From: an uncultured Prevotellaceae bacterium
GTDB lineage: Bacteria; Bacteroidota; Bacteroidia; Bacteroidales; Muribaculaceae
Direction of reading: 5' to 3'
DNA length: 64,000 nucleotides
Assembly: GCA_900316835.1 (NCBI GenBank)
Contig: ONEL01000012.1
Span: 1 to 64,000, forward strand
Part shown: one piece after another, positions 52,294 through 60,350 of the stretch
Layout of the letters: each line of letters begins with the position of its first letter
How positions within the stretch are numbered: position 1 is the stretch's first letter
The notes under the pieces: generated by a model
Told to the model about the DNA's origin: nothing
The model's input: only the letters and a program-made list of their open reading frames with translations
The model's database searches: none
Made by a program: the position numbers and the translations under genes

Positions 52294-53751
52294 CTACTCT
52301 TTAACGGATTGAGCTGGAGCCACACGCTTTATTTTCCACCCTATTGCCGCCACCAGGATTGTCACCACAGGGCATAGCAGATTGAAGAAACAATAGGGCA
52401 AATACACAAGTGTGGGCACACCCAGCACTGTGGCCTGAGTCATGCCACATGTGTTCCATGGCACTAGCACCGATGTCACCGTTACAGCGTCCTCGGTTGT
52501 TCGGCTCAGCAATCGAGATTCATAGCCTTGCTGGCGATAAACATCTCTAAACATGTTGGCAGTTAGCACAATGCTAATAAACTGGTCGCCCGTGGTAAGA
52601 TTGAGCAATAATCCCGAGCTCACAGTTGTCGACACCAGCCCGGTGCGAGAACTAATGCGCTTTATCAGCACTTGCGTCAGGCTCTCGAGCATTCCACTTG
52701 CTATCATTGCAGCCCCAAAACTAATGGCACAAATTATTAACCACACGGTGTTGAGCATTCCTGCCATACCACCTGTCGATACCAGGTCGTTGAGAGCCGC
52801 GAAACCAGTATCTAATGCCGTTGAGCCATAGTAGGTAATAAACAGCCCTTTCACGAGGGTGGCAGTGGTCGCTAAGTTGCCAGCTCCAGCCACCTCGGCA
52901 AGGATGTGTGGCTGCAACGCCAGTGCCACTATACCAGCCATTATCGACGACGCAAAGAGCACAATCAGCGATGGTACACGTTTAGCGATAAGCACTCCCG
53001 TGAGCAATGGTACAACTAGTGTCCATAGCGAAATATTGAACTTCTCCGACAATCCATGAGTGTACTGCTCCACATTTACTGCTCCGCTGGTGGCAACACC
53101 AAAGCCCGCCAAGAGAAATATAACTAGCGACGCTGTCAATGCTATCACAGTGGTATAAGTCATGTAGCGAATGTGTTCAAAAATATCAACCCTCGCCGAC
53201 GATGAGGCAAGGATAGTGGTATCGCTCAAGGGCGACATTTTGTCGCCAAAGTAGGCTCCTGAGATAATTGCTCCCGCTGTCCAGGCATCGCTAATTCCCA
53301 AAGCATGTCCCACTCCCAGTAGCGCAACTCCCAGTGTGGCGATAGTGGTCCACGAACTCCCCGAGAGCAATGAAACCAGCGAACAAATCACACATGCGCT
53401 GACAAGGAAATACTTAGGCGAGAGAATTTGCACTCCATAGTAAATAAGCGTGGGAACCACCCCACTAATCATCCACGACCCCGACAACATTCCCACTACC
53501 AGCAAGATAAGCACTGTTATAAAGATTTCCTCCATGGTCTTGGACATTTGTTTCTCAAAAGCCTTCCATGGCACTTTATAAAACACGGTGGAGATTATAA
53601 CACACACGGCTATGCCAATTATCAATGCTATCTGGCTCCCGCCACTCAATGAGTCACTGCCAAACATGGCTATTACCACAGCCAGCAGGCCTATTAGAGC
53701 CACGATAGGAATCAACGCCACTAAGGGATGAGGAATTTTGCGATTAGTCAT
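52294..53751 (-). CDS. nhaC: NhaC-family Na+/H+ antiporter
   Basis: A 485-residue polytopic membrane protein with the NhaC signature: SGSSWTTIATLGVALLGVGHALG, GAIISGAYFGDKMSPLSDTT (the metal/ion motif), and LTTGDQFISIVL in the second half with PWNTCGMTQATVLGVPTLVYLPYC. These proteins exchange Na+ for H+ and sometimes malate/lactate. The promoter's -7 box ends four bases before the ATG, so the transcript may be leaderless. Single-gene unit. Confidence 0.92.
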   Translation of the reverse strand: MTNRKIPHPLVALIPIVALIGLLAVVIAMFGSDSLSGGSQIALIIGIAVCVIISTVFYKVPWKAFEKQMSKTMEEIFITVLILLVVGMLSGSWMISGVVPTLIYYGVQILSPKYFLVSACVICSLVSLLSGSSWTTIATLGVALLGVGHALGISDAWTAGAIISGAYFGDKMSPLSDTTILASSSARVDIFEHIRYMTYTTVIALTASLVIFLLAGFGVATSGAVNVEQYTHGLSEKFNISLWTLVVPLLTGVLIAKRVPSLIVLFASSIMAGIVALALQPHILAEVAGAGNLATTATLVKGLFITYYGSTALDTGFAALNDLVSTGGMAGMLNTVWLIICAISFGAAMIASGMLESLTQVLIKRISSRTGLVSTTVSSGLLLNLTTGDQFISIVLTANMFRDVYRQQGYESRLLSRTTEDAVTVTSVLVPWNTCGMTQATVLGVPTLVYLPYCFFNLLCPVVTILVAAIGWKIKRVAPAQSVKE

Positions 53752-53755
53752 GCGA

Positions 53756-53786
53756 CAAAATTAATATATTTTTTGTGGCGGACCAA
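53756..53786 (-). promoter_or_regulatory. Promoter of nhaC, possibly leaderless
   Basis: On the minus strand: -33 TTG (53784-53786), a 20-base spacer, -7 TAATTTTG (53756-53763), then four bases and the ATG. Transcription should start at or within a few bases of the start codon. Confidence 0.6.
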
Positions 53787-53968
53787 CATAATTGTAATTA
53801 ATTTTCTTGAGCCACTCAGCCAGGCGTCTTAATGCTCGTGACCATTGAGCATGAGGGAGATATTGATGTTACACATTAAACCTAAGAGTTATTTTAAAGT
53901 CTTATTCAATGACTACCCCAAAAATGTGGTCCATTTGGAGACAAAATCGTTTCTTTTATTTAAATTAT

Positions 53969-53999
53969 TTTGTCATTTAATTGAAGTTTGCTACTTTAG
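53969..53999 (+). promoter_or_regulatory. Promoter of the glycine-zipper lipoprotein
   Basis: -33 TTTG (53969-53972), a 19-base spacer, -7 TACTTTAG (53992-53999; one mismatch to TAnnTTTG), 36 bases before the ATG at 54035. Its position argues that the in-frame TTG at 53981 is not the start. Confidence 0.6.
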
Positions 54000-54034
54000 C
54001 AGTTCCAAAAACAAACTATAACGCAAAAAATATT

Positions 54035-54685
54035 ATGAAAAAGACTTTAATCGCAGCGCTTGGTGCTGCAATGATAATTATGACCGGGTGCCAGTCGGCT
54101 GGTCAGTTCTACGGAGCCGCAACAGGAGCCTCGCTCGGGGGCATGTTTGGCTCAGCTATTGGTAGCATCACTGGTGGCTGGCATGGTCGCAGTGTAGGCA
54201 CTCTTGCAGGCATGGCAATAGGTGGCGCCATTGGAGCCGCTGCCACCGCCCCCAAGACCAGCGATGGCAACTATCGATCTAGCGACTACTACAATGGCTA
54301 CGACTATAGCGACTACCGTCAGAACAATTCCTACAGCCCCTATGCCGACATCAGTGTAGACAACATCCGCTTAGTGGAAACTATCACCAATAATTGCATT
54401 GATGCCAACGAGCACGCGAAGCTCGTCTTTGAAATTCGCAACCACGGCAATGACTACGTCTATGACATCGCTCCTGTTATCACTGTCACTGGCACTAAGC
54501 AAATCTACCTCTCCCCCACCGCTATCGTGAGTGAGCTGGGACCAGGGCGTGCAGTGCGCTATCAAGCCGAGGTGGTAGCAACCAAGAAACTCAGGGACGG
54601 AATTGCCGACTTCTCAATAGGTTTCTCAAACGGCGACCAGCTCTACACCGCCACATCGTTCCAAATCCGTACTCGCGGTCGCTAA
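54035..54685 (+). CDS. Glycine-zipper outer-membrane lipoprotein
   Basis: 216 residues from the ATG at 54035. The lipoprotein signal ends IMTGC (Cys 19). A glycine-zipper region (~25-70; GAATGASLGGMFGSAIGS, GMAIGGAIGAAATA) is followed by a Tyr/Asp/Ser-rich linker and a C-terminal Ig-like beta domain (~110-216; IRLVETITNNCIDANEHAKLVFEIRNHGNDYVYDI). Glycine-zipper lipoproteins are often envelope-stress or membrane-integrity proteins; the precise role is unknown. It has its own promoter and terminator. Confidence 0.85.
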   Translation: MKKTLIAALGAAMIIMTGCQSAGQFYGAATGASLGGMFGSAIGSITGGWHGRSVGTLAGMAIGGAIGAAATAPKTSDGNYRSSDYYNGYDYSDYRQNNSYSPYADISVDNIRLVETITNNCIDANEHAKLVFEIRNHGNDYVYDIAPVITVTGTKQIYLSPTAIVSELGPGRAVRYQAEVVATKKLRDGIADFSIGFSNGDQLYTATSFQIRTRGR

Positions 54686-54705
54686 ATTCAAAGCACTATA
54701 AAAAA

Positions 54706-54761
54706 CAACACATCAAGCCCTGTGACTTGCTTCTAGGCAAAATCACAGGGCTTGTGTTTTT
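54706..54761. terminator. Bidirectional terminator
   Basis: Arms AAGCCCTGTGA (54715-54725) and TCACAGGGCTT (54743-54753), with further AACACA/TGTGTT pairing outside and T-tracts on both strands. It lies between the convergent lipoprotein and carbamate kinase genes. Confidence 0.88.
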
Positions 54762-54787
54762 ATAAAGTCAATGCTATAGCATCACGC

Positions 54788-55726
54788 TTATTTCACCAGC
54801 ACGGTGCCAGTCTTGCCTTGCAGTGCCTCGCGAGCCTTGTCGAGCGAGGTAATCAGAGCAGTGCCACCTGTGGTGTTCTCCACGAAGCTAATGCACGACT
54901 CCACCTTGGGCAACATGCTACCTGGAGCAAAATGTCCCTCGGCGATGTACTGGCGAGCCTCGGCAATGGTCATGCGGTCGAGATCTTGCTGATTAGGCTT
55001 GTTGAAGTTGATTGAGACTTTCTCCACAGCGGTGAGAATAACCAGCATGTCGGCATTGAGGTCGAGCGCGAGCTTAGCGCTGGCACGATCCTTGTCAATA
55101 ACGGCAGCCACGCCCTCATAGTCGCCAGGACCATTCTCTACCACAGGAATGCCACCACCACCCACGGTGATTACCACGCTGTGCAAGCCCACCAGTTGTT
55201 CAACAACAGGCAGTTCCACAATCTTCACAGGTATGGGTGAAGGTACCACACGGCGATAGCCACGACCAGCGTCCTCAACAAATGTGTAGCCCGTCTCGGC
55301 CACGATGCGGTCGGCATCTTCCTTGCTGTAGAACATACCCACGGGCTTAGTGGGTTTCTGGAAAGCGTCGTCACTGCGGTCAACGACCACCTGAGTAACC
55401 ACAGCGGCACAGGGCTTGTTGATGCCACGGCGAGCAAGTTCACGCTCCACAGCCTGCTGCAAGTGATAGCCAATGTAGCCTTGAGTCATGGCTCCACACT
55501 CAGGGAAAGGCATGGCGGGAGTGCCGCCACCGTTGTTAGCGCTGTATTCAAATGCCAGGTTCACCATTCCCACTTGGGGGCCATTGCCATGACCTATCAC
55601 AACGTCATATCCTTCCTCAACGAGGTCGACGATAGTAGAGGCGGTAGCCTTCACCAGCTCGAGTTGCTCTTGAGGGGTCTTGCCCAGGGCGTTTCCACCC
55701 AAGGCTATTACTAATCGTTTGCTCAT
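54788..55726 (-). CDS. arcC: Carbamate kinase
   Basis: 312 residues from the ATG at 55726 (MSKRLVIALGGNALG); a longer lead is not conserved. Family motifs: GGNALG at the N-terminus, GHGNGPQVG near 50, the AVVTQVVVDR strand, and VVITVGGGGIPVV near 200 followed by AVIDKDRASAKLA. It makes ATP and carbamate from carbamoyl phosphate and ADP. It follows ornithine carbamoyltransferase on the same strand, which is the catabolic arrangement (citrulline to ornithine plus ATP). Arginine deiminase is not in the window. Confidence 0.95.
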   Translation of the reverse strand: MSKRLVIALGGNALGKTPQEQLELVKATASTIVDLVEEGYDVVIGHGNGPQVGMVNLAFEYSANNGGGTPAMPFPECGAMTQGYIGYHLQQAVERELARRGINKPCAAVVTQVVVDRSDDAFQKPTKPVGMFYSKEDADRIVAETGYTFVEDAGRGYRRVVPSPIPVKIVELPVVEQLVGLHSVVITVGGGGIPVVENGPGDYEGVAAVIDKDRASAKLALDLNADMLVILTAVEKVSINFNKPNQQDLDRMTIAEARQYIAEGHFAPGSMLPKVESCISFVENTTGGTALITSLDKAREALQGKTGTVLVK

Positions 55727-55746
55727 AATTCTTGTTTTTTTATAAA

Positions 55747-55796
55747 ACAAACTTCGAGCTATCGAATAACCGAGTAATCGAGAGATCGAAGTTTGT
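55747..55796 (-). other. Hairpin between carbamoyltransferase and carbamate kinase genes
   Basis: Arms ACAAACTTCGA (55747-55757) and TCGAAGTTTGT (55786-55796) form a perfect 11-bp stem within the 93-base gap. The loop contains further TCGA-like repeats. There is no terminator T-run, so it more likely sets the relative expression of the two genes. Confidence 0.5.
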
Positions 55797-55819
55797 GTAA
55801 AAAGTTTTTGGGCTAATTT

Positions 55820-56812
55820 TTACTTCAATGTTGCGTACATCACAGCCTTGATGGTGTGCATGCGGTTCTCGGCCTCGTCAAACACCTTAGATTGTGGGCT
55901 ACGGAACACCTTGTCGGTAACCTCCATCTCTTTCAAGCCAAACTTCTCGTAGATGTCGCGACCTACCGAAGTCTCCAGGTCGTGGAACGAAGGCAGGCAG
56001 TGCAGGAAGATGGCGTGAGGATTAGCGTTGGCCATCACCTCATCGTTCACCTGATAGGGGCTGAGCAACTTGATGCGCTTCTCCCACAACTCGGCTGGCT
56101 CACCCATCGACACCCAAATGTCGGTGTAAATAACATCGGCGTTCTTGGTTCCTTCTTTCACATTGTCGGTGAGAGTGATGGTGCAACCATGCTCCTTAGC
56201 GATTTCGCGGCAGGTAGCAACGAGTTTCTCATCAGGCATATTGTCCTTAGGACCGCAAGCCACGAAGTTAATACCCAGCTTGGCCGACACTACCATCAGC
56301 GAGTTGGCAACGTTGTTGCGGGCATCGCCCATGAAGACCATCTTCAGGCCCTTGTAGCGACCGAAGTTCTCCTCGATAGTGAGCACGTCGGCGAGCATCT
56401 GAGTGGGGTGGAACTCGGTAGTCAAACCGTTCCACACGGGAACACCTGCATAGCGACCCAGGTTCTCAACGATTTCCTGGTCAAAGCCACGATACTCAAT
56501 ACCGTCGAACATGCGTCCAAGCACCTTAGCAGTATCCTCAAGCGACTCCTTGTTACCCATTTGCGAAGATGCTGGGTCAAGATAAGTAACGCCCATACCC
56601 AGGTCATTACCTGCTACCTCAAATGAGCAACGAGTGCGAGTTGAAGTCTTTTCAAACAACAGCACGATATTCTTGCCTGTGAGATACTTGTGAGGGGTGT
56701 TAGTGCGCTTTAGGCGCTTGAAATCTTTAGAAAGCTCGAGTAAGTACTGGATTTCCTCGGTAGTGAAGTCTAACAACTTCAAGAAATTTCTACCTGATAA
56801 ACTTCTTGGCAT
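55820..56812 (-). CDS. Ornithine carbamoyltransferase
   Basis: A 330-residue OTC. The carbamoyl-phosphate motif is STRTR in FEKTSTRTRCSFEVA (about 54-68), followed by HPTQMLAD, DIWVSMGE for ornithine binding and HCLPSFHD with the active-site Cys. Its length and its pairing with carbamate kinase favour the catabolic enzyme (phosphorolysis of citrulline, often called arcB), although the same fold serves biosynthesis (argF). It begins just after a -7 consensus promoter element. Confidence 0.93.
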   Translation of the reverse strand: MPRSLSGRNFLKLLDFTTEEIQYLLELSKDFKRLKRTNTPHKYLTGKNIVLLFEKTSTRTRCSFEVAGNDLGMGVTYLDPASSQMGNKESLEDTAKVLGRMFDGIEYRGFDQEIVENLGRYAGVPVWNGLTTEFHPTQMLADVLTIEENFGRYKGLKMVFMGDARNNVANSLMVVSAKLGINFVACGPKDNMPDEKLVATCREIAKEHGCTITLTDNVKEGTKNADVIYTDIWVSMGEPAELWEKRIKLLSPYQVNDEVMANANPHAIFLHCLPSFHDLETSVGRDIYEKFGLKEMEVTDKVFRSPQSKVFDEAENRMHTIKAVMYATLK

Positions 56813-56864
56813 AGTAGTAAATAGTTTTTATAGTTAATATTAATGTGTATTTTGAATTTTGCCG

Positions 56865-56872
56865 CAAAGGTA
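56865..56872 (-). promoter_or_regulatory. Candidate -7 element of the carbamoyltransferase operon
   Basis: On the minus strand this reads TACCTTTG, a full match, about 53 bases before the start codon. No clear -33 TTG is at the standard spacing. Confidence 0.45.
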
Positions 56873-56992
56873 AGCATTTTAGTTCAACTAAAGAATTATT
56901 TGAAAAAAAATATTACTCTAGCTGAAAAAACTTGCCCTCTCGCATGACCCCTAGGGCGCGTGTGTCACTTGTGCAAAGTGCTTAGATGGCTT

Positions 56993-57973
56993 TTATATTG
57001 CCAAATGACTCAGCATCGCGAGGAGCTGGCGGTCGATGGCCTTCTCGTTCTTGATAGCTTTGCTAAATGGAACATAGACCATTTGCTCATCATCGTCGCC
57101 AATCATCACATTGCGCTGTCCCTCAACCAGGGCATCGATCGCCGCCGCTCCCATGCGAGACGCCAAGATGCGGTCCCGTGCGGTGGGTGAGCCACCACGC
57201 TGAAGGTGTCCCAAGATGGTTACACGCACATCGTATTGAGGATACTCCTTGCGCACGCGCTCGGCGAGCCCCATGGCGCCACCAGTAATAGGGCTCTCGG
57301 CAACAAGCACTATCGACGACTTCTTAGTGGTGCGGAAACCGTGCTCAATGAGCTGCGCCAGCTGGTCGACCTCGATGGAAATCTCAGGGATGATAGCAGC
57401 CTCGGCTCCCCCGGCAATGGCTCCGTTGAGCGCCAGGAAACCAGCGTTGCGTCCCATCACCTCAATAAAGAACAAACGCTCATGACTATTGGCAGTGTCG
57501 CGAATGCGGTCCACACACCACATGATGGTGTTGAGTGCCGTGTCGTAGCCGATGGTGTGGTCGGTGCCATAGAGGTCGTTGTCGATAGTGCCGGGAATTC
57601 CCACGATAGGAATATCAAATTCGCTAGCAAACTGCCTGGCTCCTGTCAACGTCCCGTCGCCACCTATCACAACCAGAGCGTCGATGCCATTTTTCCTCAT
57701 GTTCTTATATGCCGTTTGTCGGCCCTCTTCGGTCATGAATTCCTTGCATCGCGCCGTGCGCAAGATAGTTCCGCCACGGTGAATGATGCCCGACACATCT
57801 TTCGCCTCAAAGGTTACAATCTCATTTTCTACTAGCCCACGATAACCGCGGTAGATACCTTTCACATTAAATCCATGATATATTGCGGAGCGTGTGACAG
57901 CACGCAAAGCAGCATTCATGCCTGGCGCATCACCTCCCGAGGTGAGAACACCTATTGTTTTTATCTTTGCCAT
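56993..57973 (-). CDS. pfkA: ATP-dependent 6-phosphofructokinase
   Basis: A 326-residue group I PFK. N-terminal [19 protein letters not shown] binds [12 protein letters not shown] (Gly at the ATP/PPi-discriminating position) and PGTIDND (Gly rather than Lys) both indicate ATP use rather than PPi. [10 protein letters not shown] and the [16 protein letters not shown] motif bind fructose 6-phosphate. It performs the committed step of glycolysis. It lies nine bases after the menaquinone methyltransferase gene on the same strand. Confidence 0.96.
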   Translation of the reverse strand: MAKIKTIGVLTSGGDAPGMNAALRAVTRSAIYHGFNVKGIYRGYRGLVENEIVTFEAKDVSGIIHRGGTILRTARCKEFMTEEGRQTAYKNMRKNGIDALVVIGGDGTLTGARQFASEFDIPIVGIPGTIDNDLYGTDHTIGYDTALNTIMWCVDRIRDTANSHERLFFIEVMGRNAGFLALNGAIAGGAEAAIIPEISIEVDQLAQLIEHGFRTTKKSSIVLVAESPITGGAMGLAERVRKEYPQYDVRVTILGHLQRGGSPTARDRILASRMGAAAIDALVEGQRNVMIGDDDEQMVYVPFSKAIKNEKAIDRQLLAMLSHLAI

Positions 57974-57982
57974 ATTATTGCA

Positions 57983-58714
57983 TTATTTTAAAGCTGTATA
58001 AATTGAGCAAGTGCCCAGGGTGAGTCGTTTCACTTTGCAGTGGTTGAAGCCTGCTTGGCGCATGATGTTGAGCATGTCGTCGCCTTGAGGCACCGCCGCT
58101 ATGCTCAGTGGCAAGTAACGGTAAGCGCTACGGTCGTGCGACTTGAGAGCTCCCACCCATGGAATAATGTGCAGTGTGTAGAGGTCGTAGAACCATTTTA
58201 TCACCGTGTTGCGAGGTGTGGAAAGTTCTATCACGCACAACATGCCCCCGGGCGACAGCACGCGGTGCATTTGCTCAAAACCTTGCTGCAGGTGCTCAAA
58301 GTTGCGCACGCCAAATGCCACTGTCACAGCATCAAACTCACCATCCCTGAAAGGCATGTCAAGGCAGTCGGCTTGCAGCAGGGTTATCGCGTCGCTCATG
58401 CCACGCTCCTGAATTTTGCGTTGTGCCACATCGAGCATTCCCCGCGATAGATCAATGCCCACCACTTGCTTGGGGCGCACTTTCTTGTAGAGGCCCGTGG
58501 CAAAGTCGCCGGTGCCGGTGGCGACATCGAGAATGCGCTGGGGTCGTGCCTTGCGCACCAGCTTCACCGCCACATGCCGCCACCAGCGGTCTATGCCCAG
58601 TGTCATGGCGCGGTTCATGAAATCGTAGGCCGGAGCTATACTATCAAACATTTCCCGCACCTGAGCGGTTTTGGCACCCGTGGAGTTATAGGGTTTTATT
58701 TCTTCAACTTTCAT
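57983..58714 (-). CDS. menG: Demethylmenaquinone methyltransferase
   Basis: A 243-residue UbiE/MenG-family SAM methyltransferase. FDSIAPAYDFMNRAMTLGIDRWWR at the N-terminus and the SAM motif LDVATGTGDFA (about 62-72) are followed by VVGIDLSRGML, FDAVTVAFGVRNFEHL and the C-terminal Y-rich PLSIAAVPQGDDM. In anaerobic Bacteroidales it methylates demethylmenaquinone in the last step of menaquinone synthesis. It is co-transcribed with the phosphofructokinase gene. Confidence 0.94.
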   Translation of the reverse strand: MKVEEIKPYNSTGAKTAQVREMFDSIAPAYDFMNRAMTLGIDRWWRHVAVKLVRKARPQRILDVATGTGDFATGLYKKVRPKQVVGIDLSRGMLDVAQRKIQERGMSDAITLLQADCLDMPFRDGEFDAVTVAFGVRNFEHLQQGFEQMHRVLSPGGMLCVIELSTPRNTVIKWFYDLYTLHIIPWVGALKSHDRSAYRYLPLSIAAVPQGDDMLNIMRQAGFNHCKVKRLTLGTCSIYTALK

Positions 58715-58735
58715 TAGCTATATATAATTGCACGA

Positions 58736-58743
58736 CAAAAATA
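58736..58743 (-). promoter_or_regulatory. Candidate -7 element of the menG-pfkA operon
   Basis: On the minus strand this reads TATTTTTG, a full TAnnTTTG match about 22 bases before the start. A -33 element is not clear. Confidence 0.45.
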
Positions 58744-58820
58744 GGCATATTTTCAAATAAAAACCACAAGAAGAAATAAAAAAAATTAAAAAAAGGGGGG
58801 GGATGCGTGCCGAGGGCACG

Positions 58821-58885
58821 CAATAAAAAAAATATAGCCACATCTCACGACGGAGCTATACTTGCAAACATAATGAAAAAGAATT
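58821..58885. repeat. 65-bp direct repeat, left copy
   Basis: Begins CAATAAAAAAAATATAGCC and ends AATGAAAAAGAATT. It matches 59133-59197 at 64 of 65 positions. The two copies flank the GTGAGTTCGACG repeat element at 58922. Confidence 0.9.
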
Positions 58886-58921
58886 TTAAAAAAATAATAA
58901 AGTCATGGAATCTAAACTAAC

Positions 58922-59115
58922 GTGAGTTCGACGAAAATAAATGGCTGTATATCAGGCTGCTCCTCTAAGATAGAGGAGCTGTCGCGGAGCGACTGAGGAG
59001 TATGAACACACCAGCCCTGCCTTATTCTTCTGATTAACAACATCTTCTGTGTTGTCATACTCCTCCGCCCTTCGGGCACCTCCTCTATCTTAGAGGAGGA
59101 GTTCTCATTAGATTT
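58922..59115. mobile_element. MITE-like dispersed repeat, second copy
   Basis: 58922-59005 (GTGAGTTCGACGAAAA end, the GGCTGCTCCTCTAAGATAG hairpin module and CGCGGAGCGACTGAGG) is the inverted copy of 19338-19419. A second, opposed hairpin module (CCTCCTCTATCTTAGAGGAG) lies at about 59080-59100. The right terminal repeat seen at 19 kb is not visible here. There is no coding capacity, and it is bracketed by the 65-bp direct repeats. The 532-base gap 58715-59246 holds only these repeats. Confidence 0.65.
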
Positions 59116-59132
59116 CGCATTTTGCGGCACCT

Positions 59133-59197
59133 CAATAAAAAAAATATAGCCACATCTCACGACGGAGCTATACTTGCAAATATAATGAAAAAGAATT
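59133..59197. repeat. 65-bp direct repeat, right copy
   Basis: One mismatch (C to T) relative to 58821-58885. It lies between the dispersed repeat and the last gene of the phage-like block. Confidence 0.9.
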
Positions 59198-59246
59198 GAA
59201 ATAATAAAATCACAGAAGCAAAACAAAAATACTAACTAAAACTAAA

Positions 59247-59822
59247 CTAAATACTTTTGTATTTTCTTTCCAATCTCTCAAACATTGGAGAGAAAGGAAC
59301 TATATCGTAATAGCTTGATTTACCCACAAATTTACCGTCGTAAACCCTGCTGGCGCAACAGTAACGGAGTGTGTTTTCATCCTTGTAGAGAAAAATAGCT
59401 TTCTCCCATCGTCCTCGTGCCCAAGTTTTAGCTAAAACCACATCGCCATATTTTACTAGTTGTGAGCATTTTCTAACACAAAAGCTCTTGAACTGCATCC
59501 AAAAAGTTGTGTAAGAGAATAGATGCTTTAAGCTAACCACTTCGTTAGTTTCTTCGTCGGTTTGAGTGATTGAGTAAACAGTTATATATTTTAGCTGTCC
59601 CACTTCCAGGTCCCACACGTGCTCGGTGCCAAAGGCATGATCGAAGCTGTTATCGATAAGATTTACTTCAAACGTGGCATCGACTTCAACATTGATGTTA
59701 TTACTCAGCTCTAGCGAGCAGGCGCAAGTGATGTCCTCTAGGTCCTCAGGTCGAAAATCCTCATCAATGATTTTCTCATAGAGCTCTCGATAAAAATTTA
59801 CTGGCAGGCGTGGTGTGTTCAT
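59247..59822 (-). CDS. Unrecognised protein of the phage-like block
   Basis: About 191 residues from the ATG at 59822, which overlaps the stop of the preceding gene (ATGA); a TTG nine bases earlier is also in frame. It has no signal peptide. The C-terminal part contains YGDVVLAKTWARGRWEKAIFL and SSYYDIVPFSPMFERLE, a small beta-rich domain. I do not recognise a family. Its overlap with the SH3-like gene suggests they act together. Confidence 0.7.
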   Translation of the reverse strand: MNTPRLPVNFYRELYEKIIDEDFRPEDLEDITCACSLELSNNINVEVDATFEVNLIDNSFDHAFGTEHVWDLEVGQLKYITVYSITQTDEETNEVVSLKHLFSYTTFWMQFKSFCVRKCSQLVKYGDVVLAKTWARGRWEKAIFLYKDENTLRYCCASRVYDGKFVGKSSYYDIVPFSPMFERLERKYKSI

Positions 59823-60151
59823 TTTTTCCAAGTTTTAGAAATGTAAACGAAATTCTCGGGCTTGAAGCAACGAAAATCATCGCGCTCAAGGTCGAAGTAT
59901 CTAACACGGTCGAAATGCTCTGAGACGGGCTTATTTTTAAAAATCCAGCCACTTATTTTAAGAGTTCCAAAAGCGCAACGAGTTTCCCCGTCTTTTTTCT
60001 TGTAATAAAATTTCACAGGTCCCTGTTTCATGTAGCGCTGGCAGTAGAAAATTTGCCATGCCTGTTGCAGGGCCTCGCTCCAGTCAAGCGAGCTATTGCG
60101 ATAGATGCGGTGAGCGTGATGCATCAACCGGCTCCGTTTCTTTATAATCAT
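59819..60151 (-). CDS. SH3-like barrel (DUF2693/WYL_2-type) mobile-element protein
   Basis: A 110-residue protein. The N-terminus has the AHRIYRNSSLDWSEALQQAW helix that precedes many such proteins in Bacteroidales mobile elements. The core is VKFYYKKKDGETRCAFGTL, then VRYFDLERDDFRCFKPENFVYI, matching the Sm/SH3-like DUF2693 pattern. Function unknown; found in phages and conjugative elements. It is followed by an overlapping gene. Confidence 0.75.
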   Translation of the reverse strand: MIIKKRSRLMHHAHRIYRNSSLDWSEALQQAWQIFYCQRYMKQGPVKFYYKKKDGETRCAFGTLKISGWIFKNKPVSEHFDRVRYFDLERDDFRCFKPENFVYISKTWKK

Positions 60152-60350
60152 AACTGAAAACTGATAACTGAAAACTGATAACTGAAAACTGATAACTGAT
60201 AACTGAAAACTGATAACTGAAAACTAAAAACAGATAACTGAAAACTGATAACTGAAAACTGACTGAAAACTGATAACTGAAAACTGAAAACAGATAACTG
60301 AAAACTGATAACTGAAAACTGATAACTGAAAACTGATAACTGATAACTAA
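60151..60350. repeat. Low-complexity tandem repeat ACTGATAACTGAAA
   Basis: About 200 bases of a 14-base unit ACTGATAACTGAAA with shortened and ACAGATA-type variants, between the terminase stop and the SH3-like gene. It is open on the minus strand as a QLSVFSYQ-type repeat, but that frame shows no protein-like features. Confidence 0.9.

Noticed and set aside
56993..57973. PPi-dependent phosphofructokinase
   Set aside because: The discriminating positions read GGDG and PGTIDND, which are the ATP-dependent forms.
58821..59197. Prophage attL/attR pair
   Set aside because: Both copies lie on the same side of the phage-like genes, so they do not bracket the block within this window.
58912..59226. 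A 104-codon minus-strand open frame
   Set aside because: It runs through the dispersed repeat and the 65-bp direct repeat and has no protein-like features.
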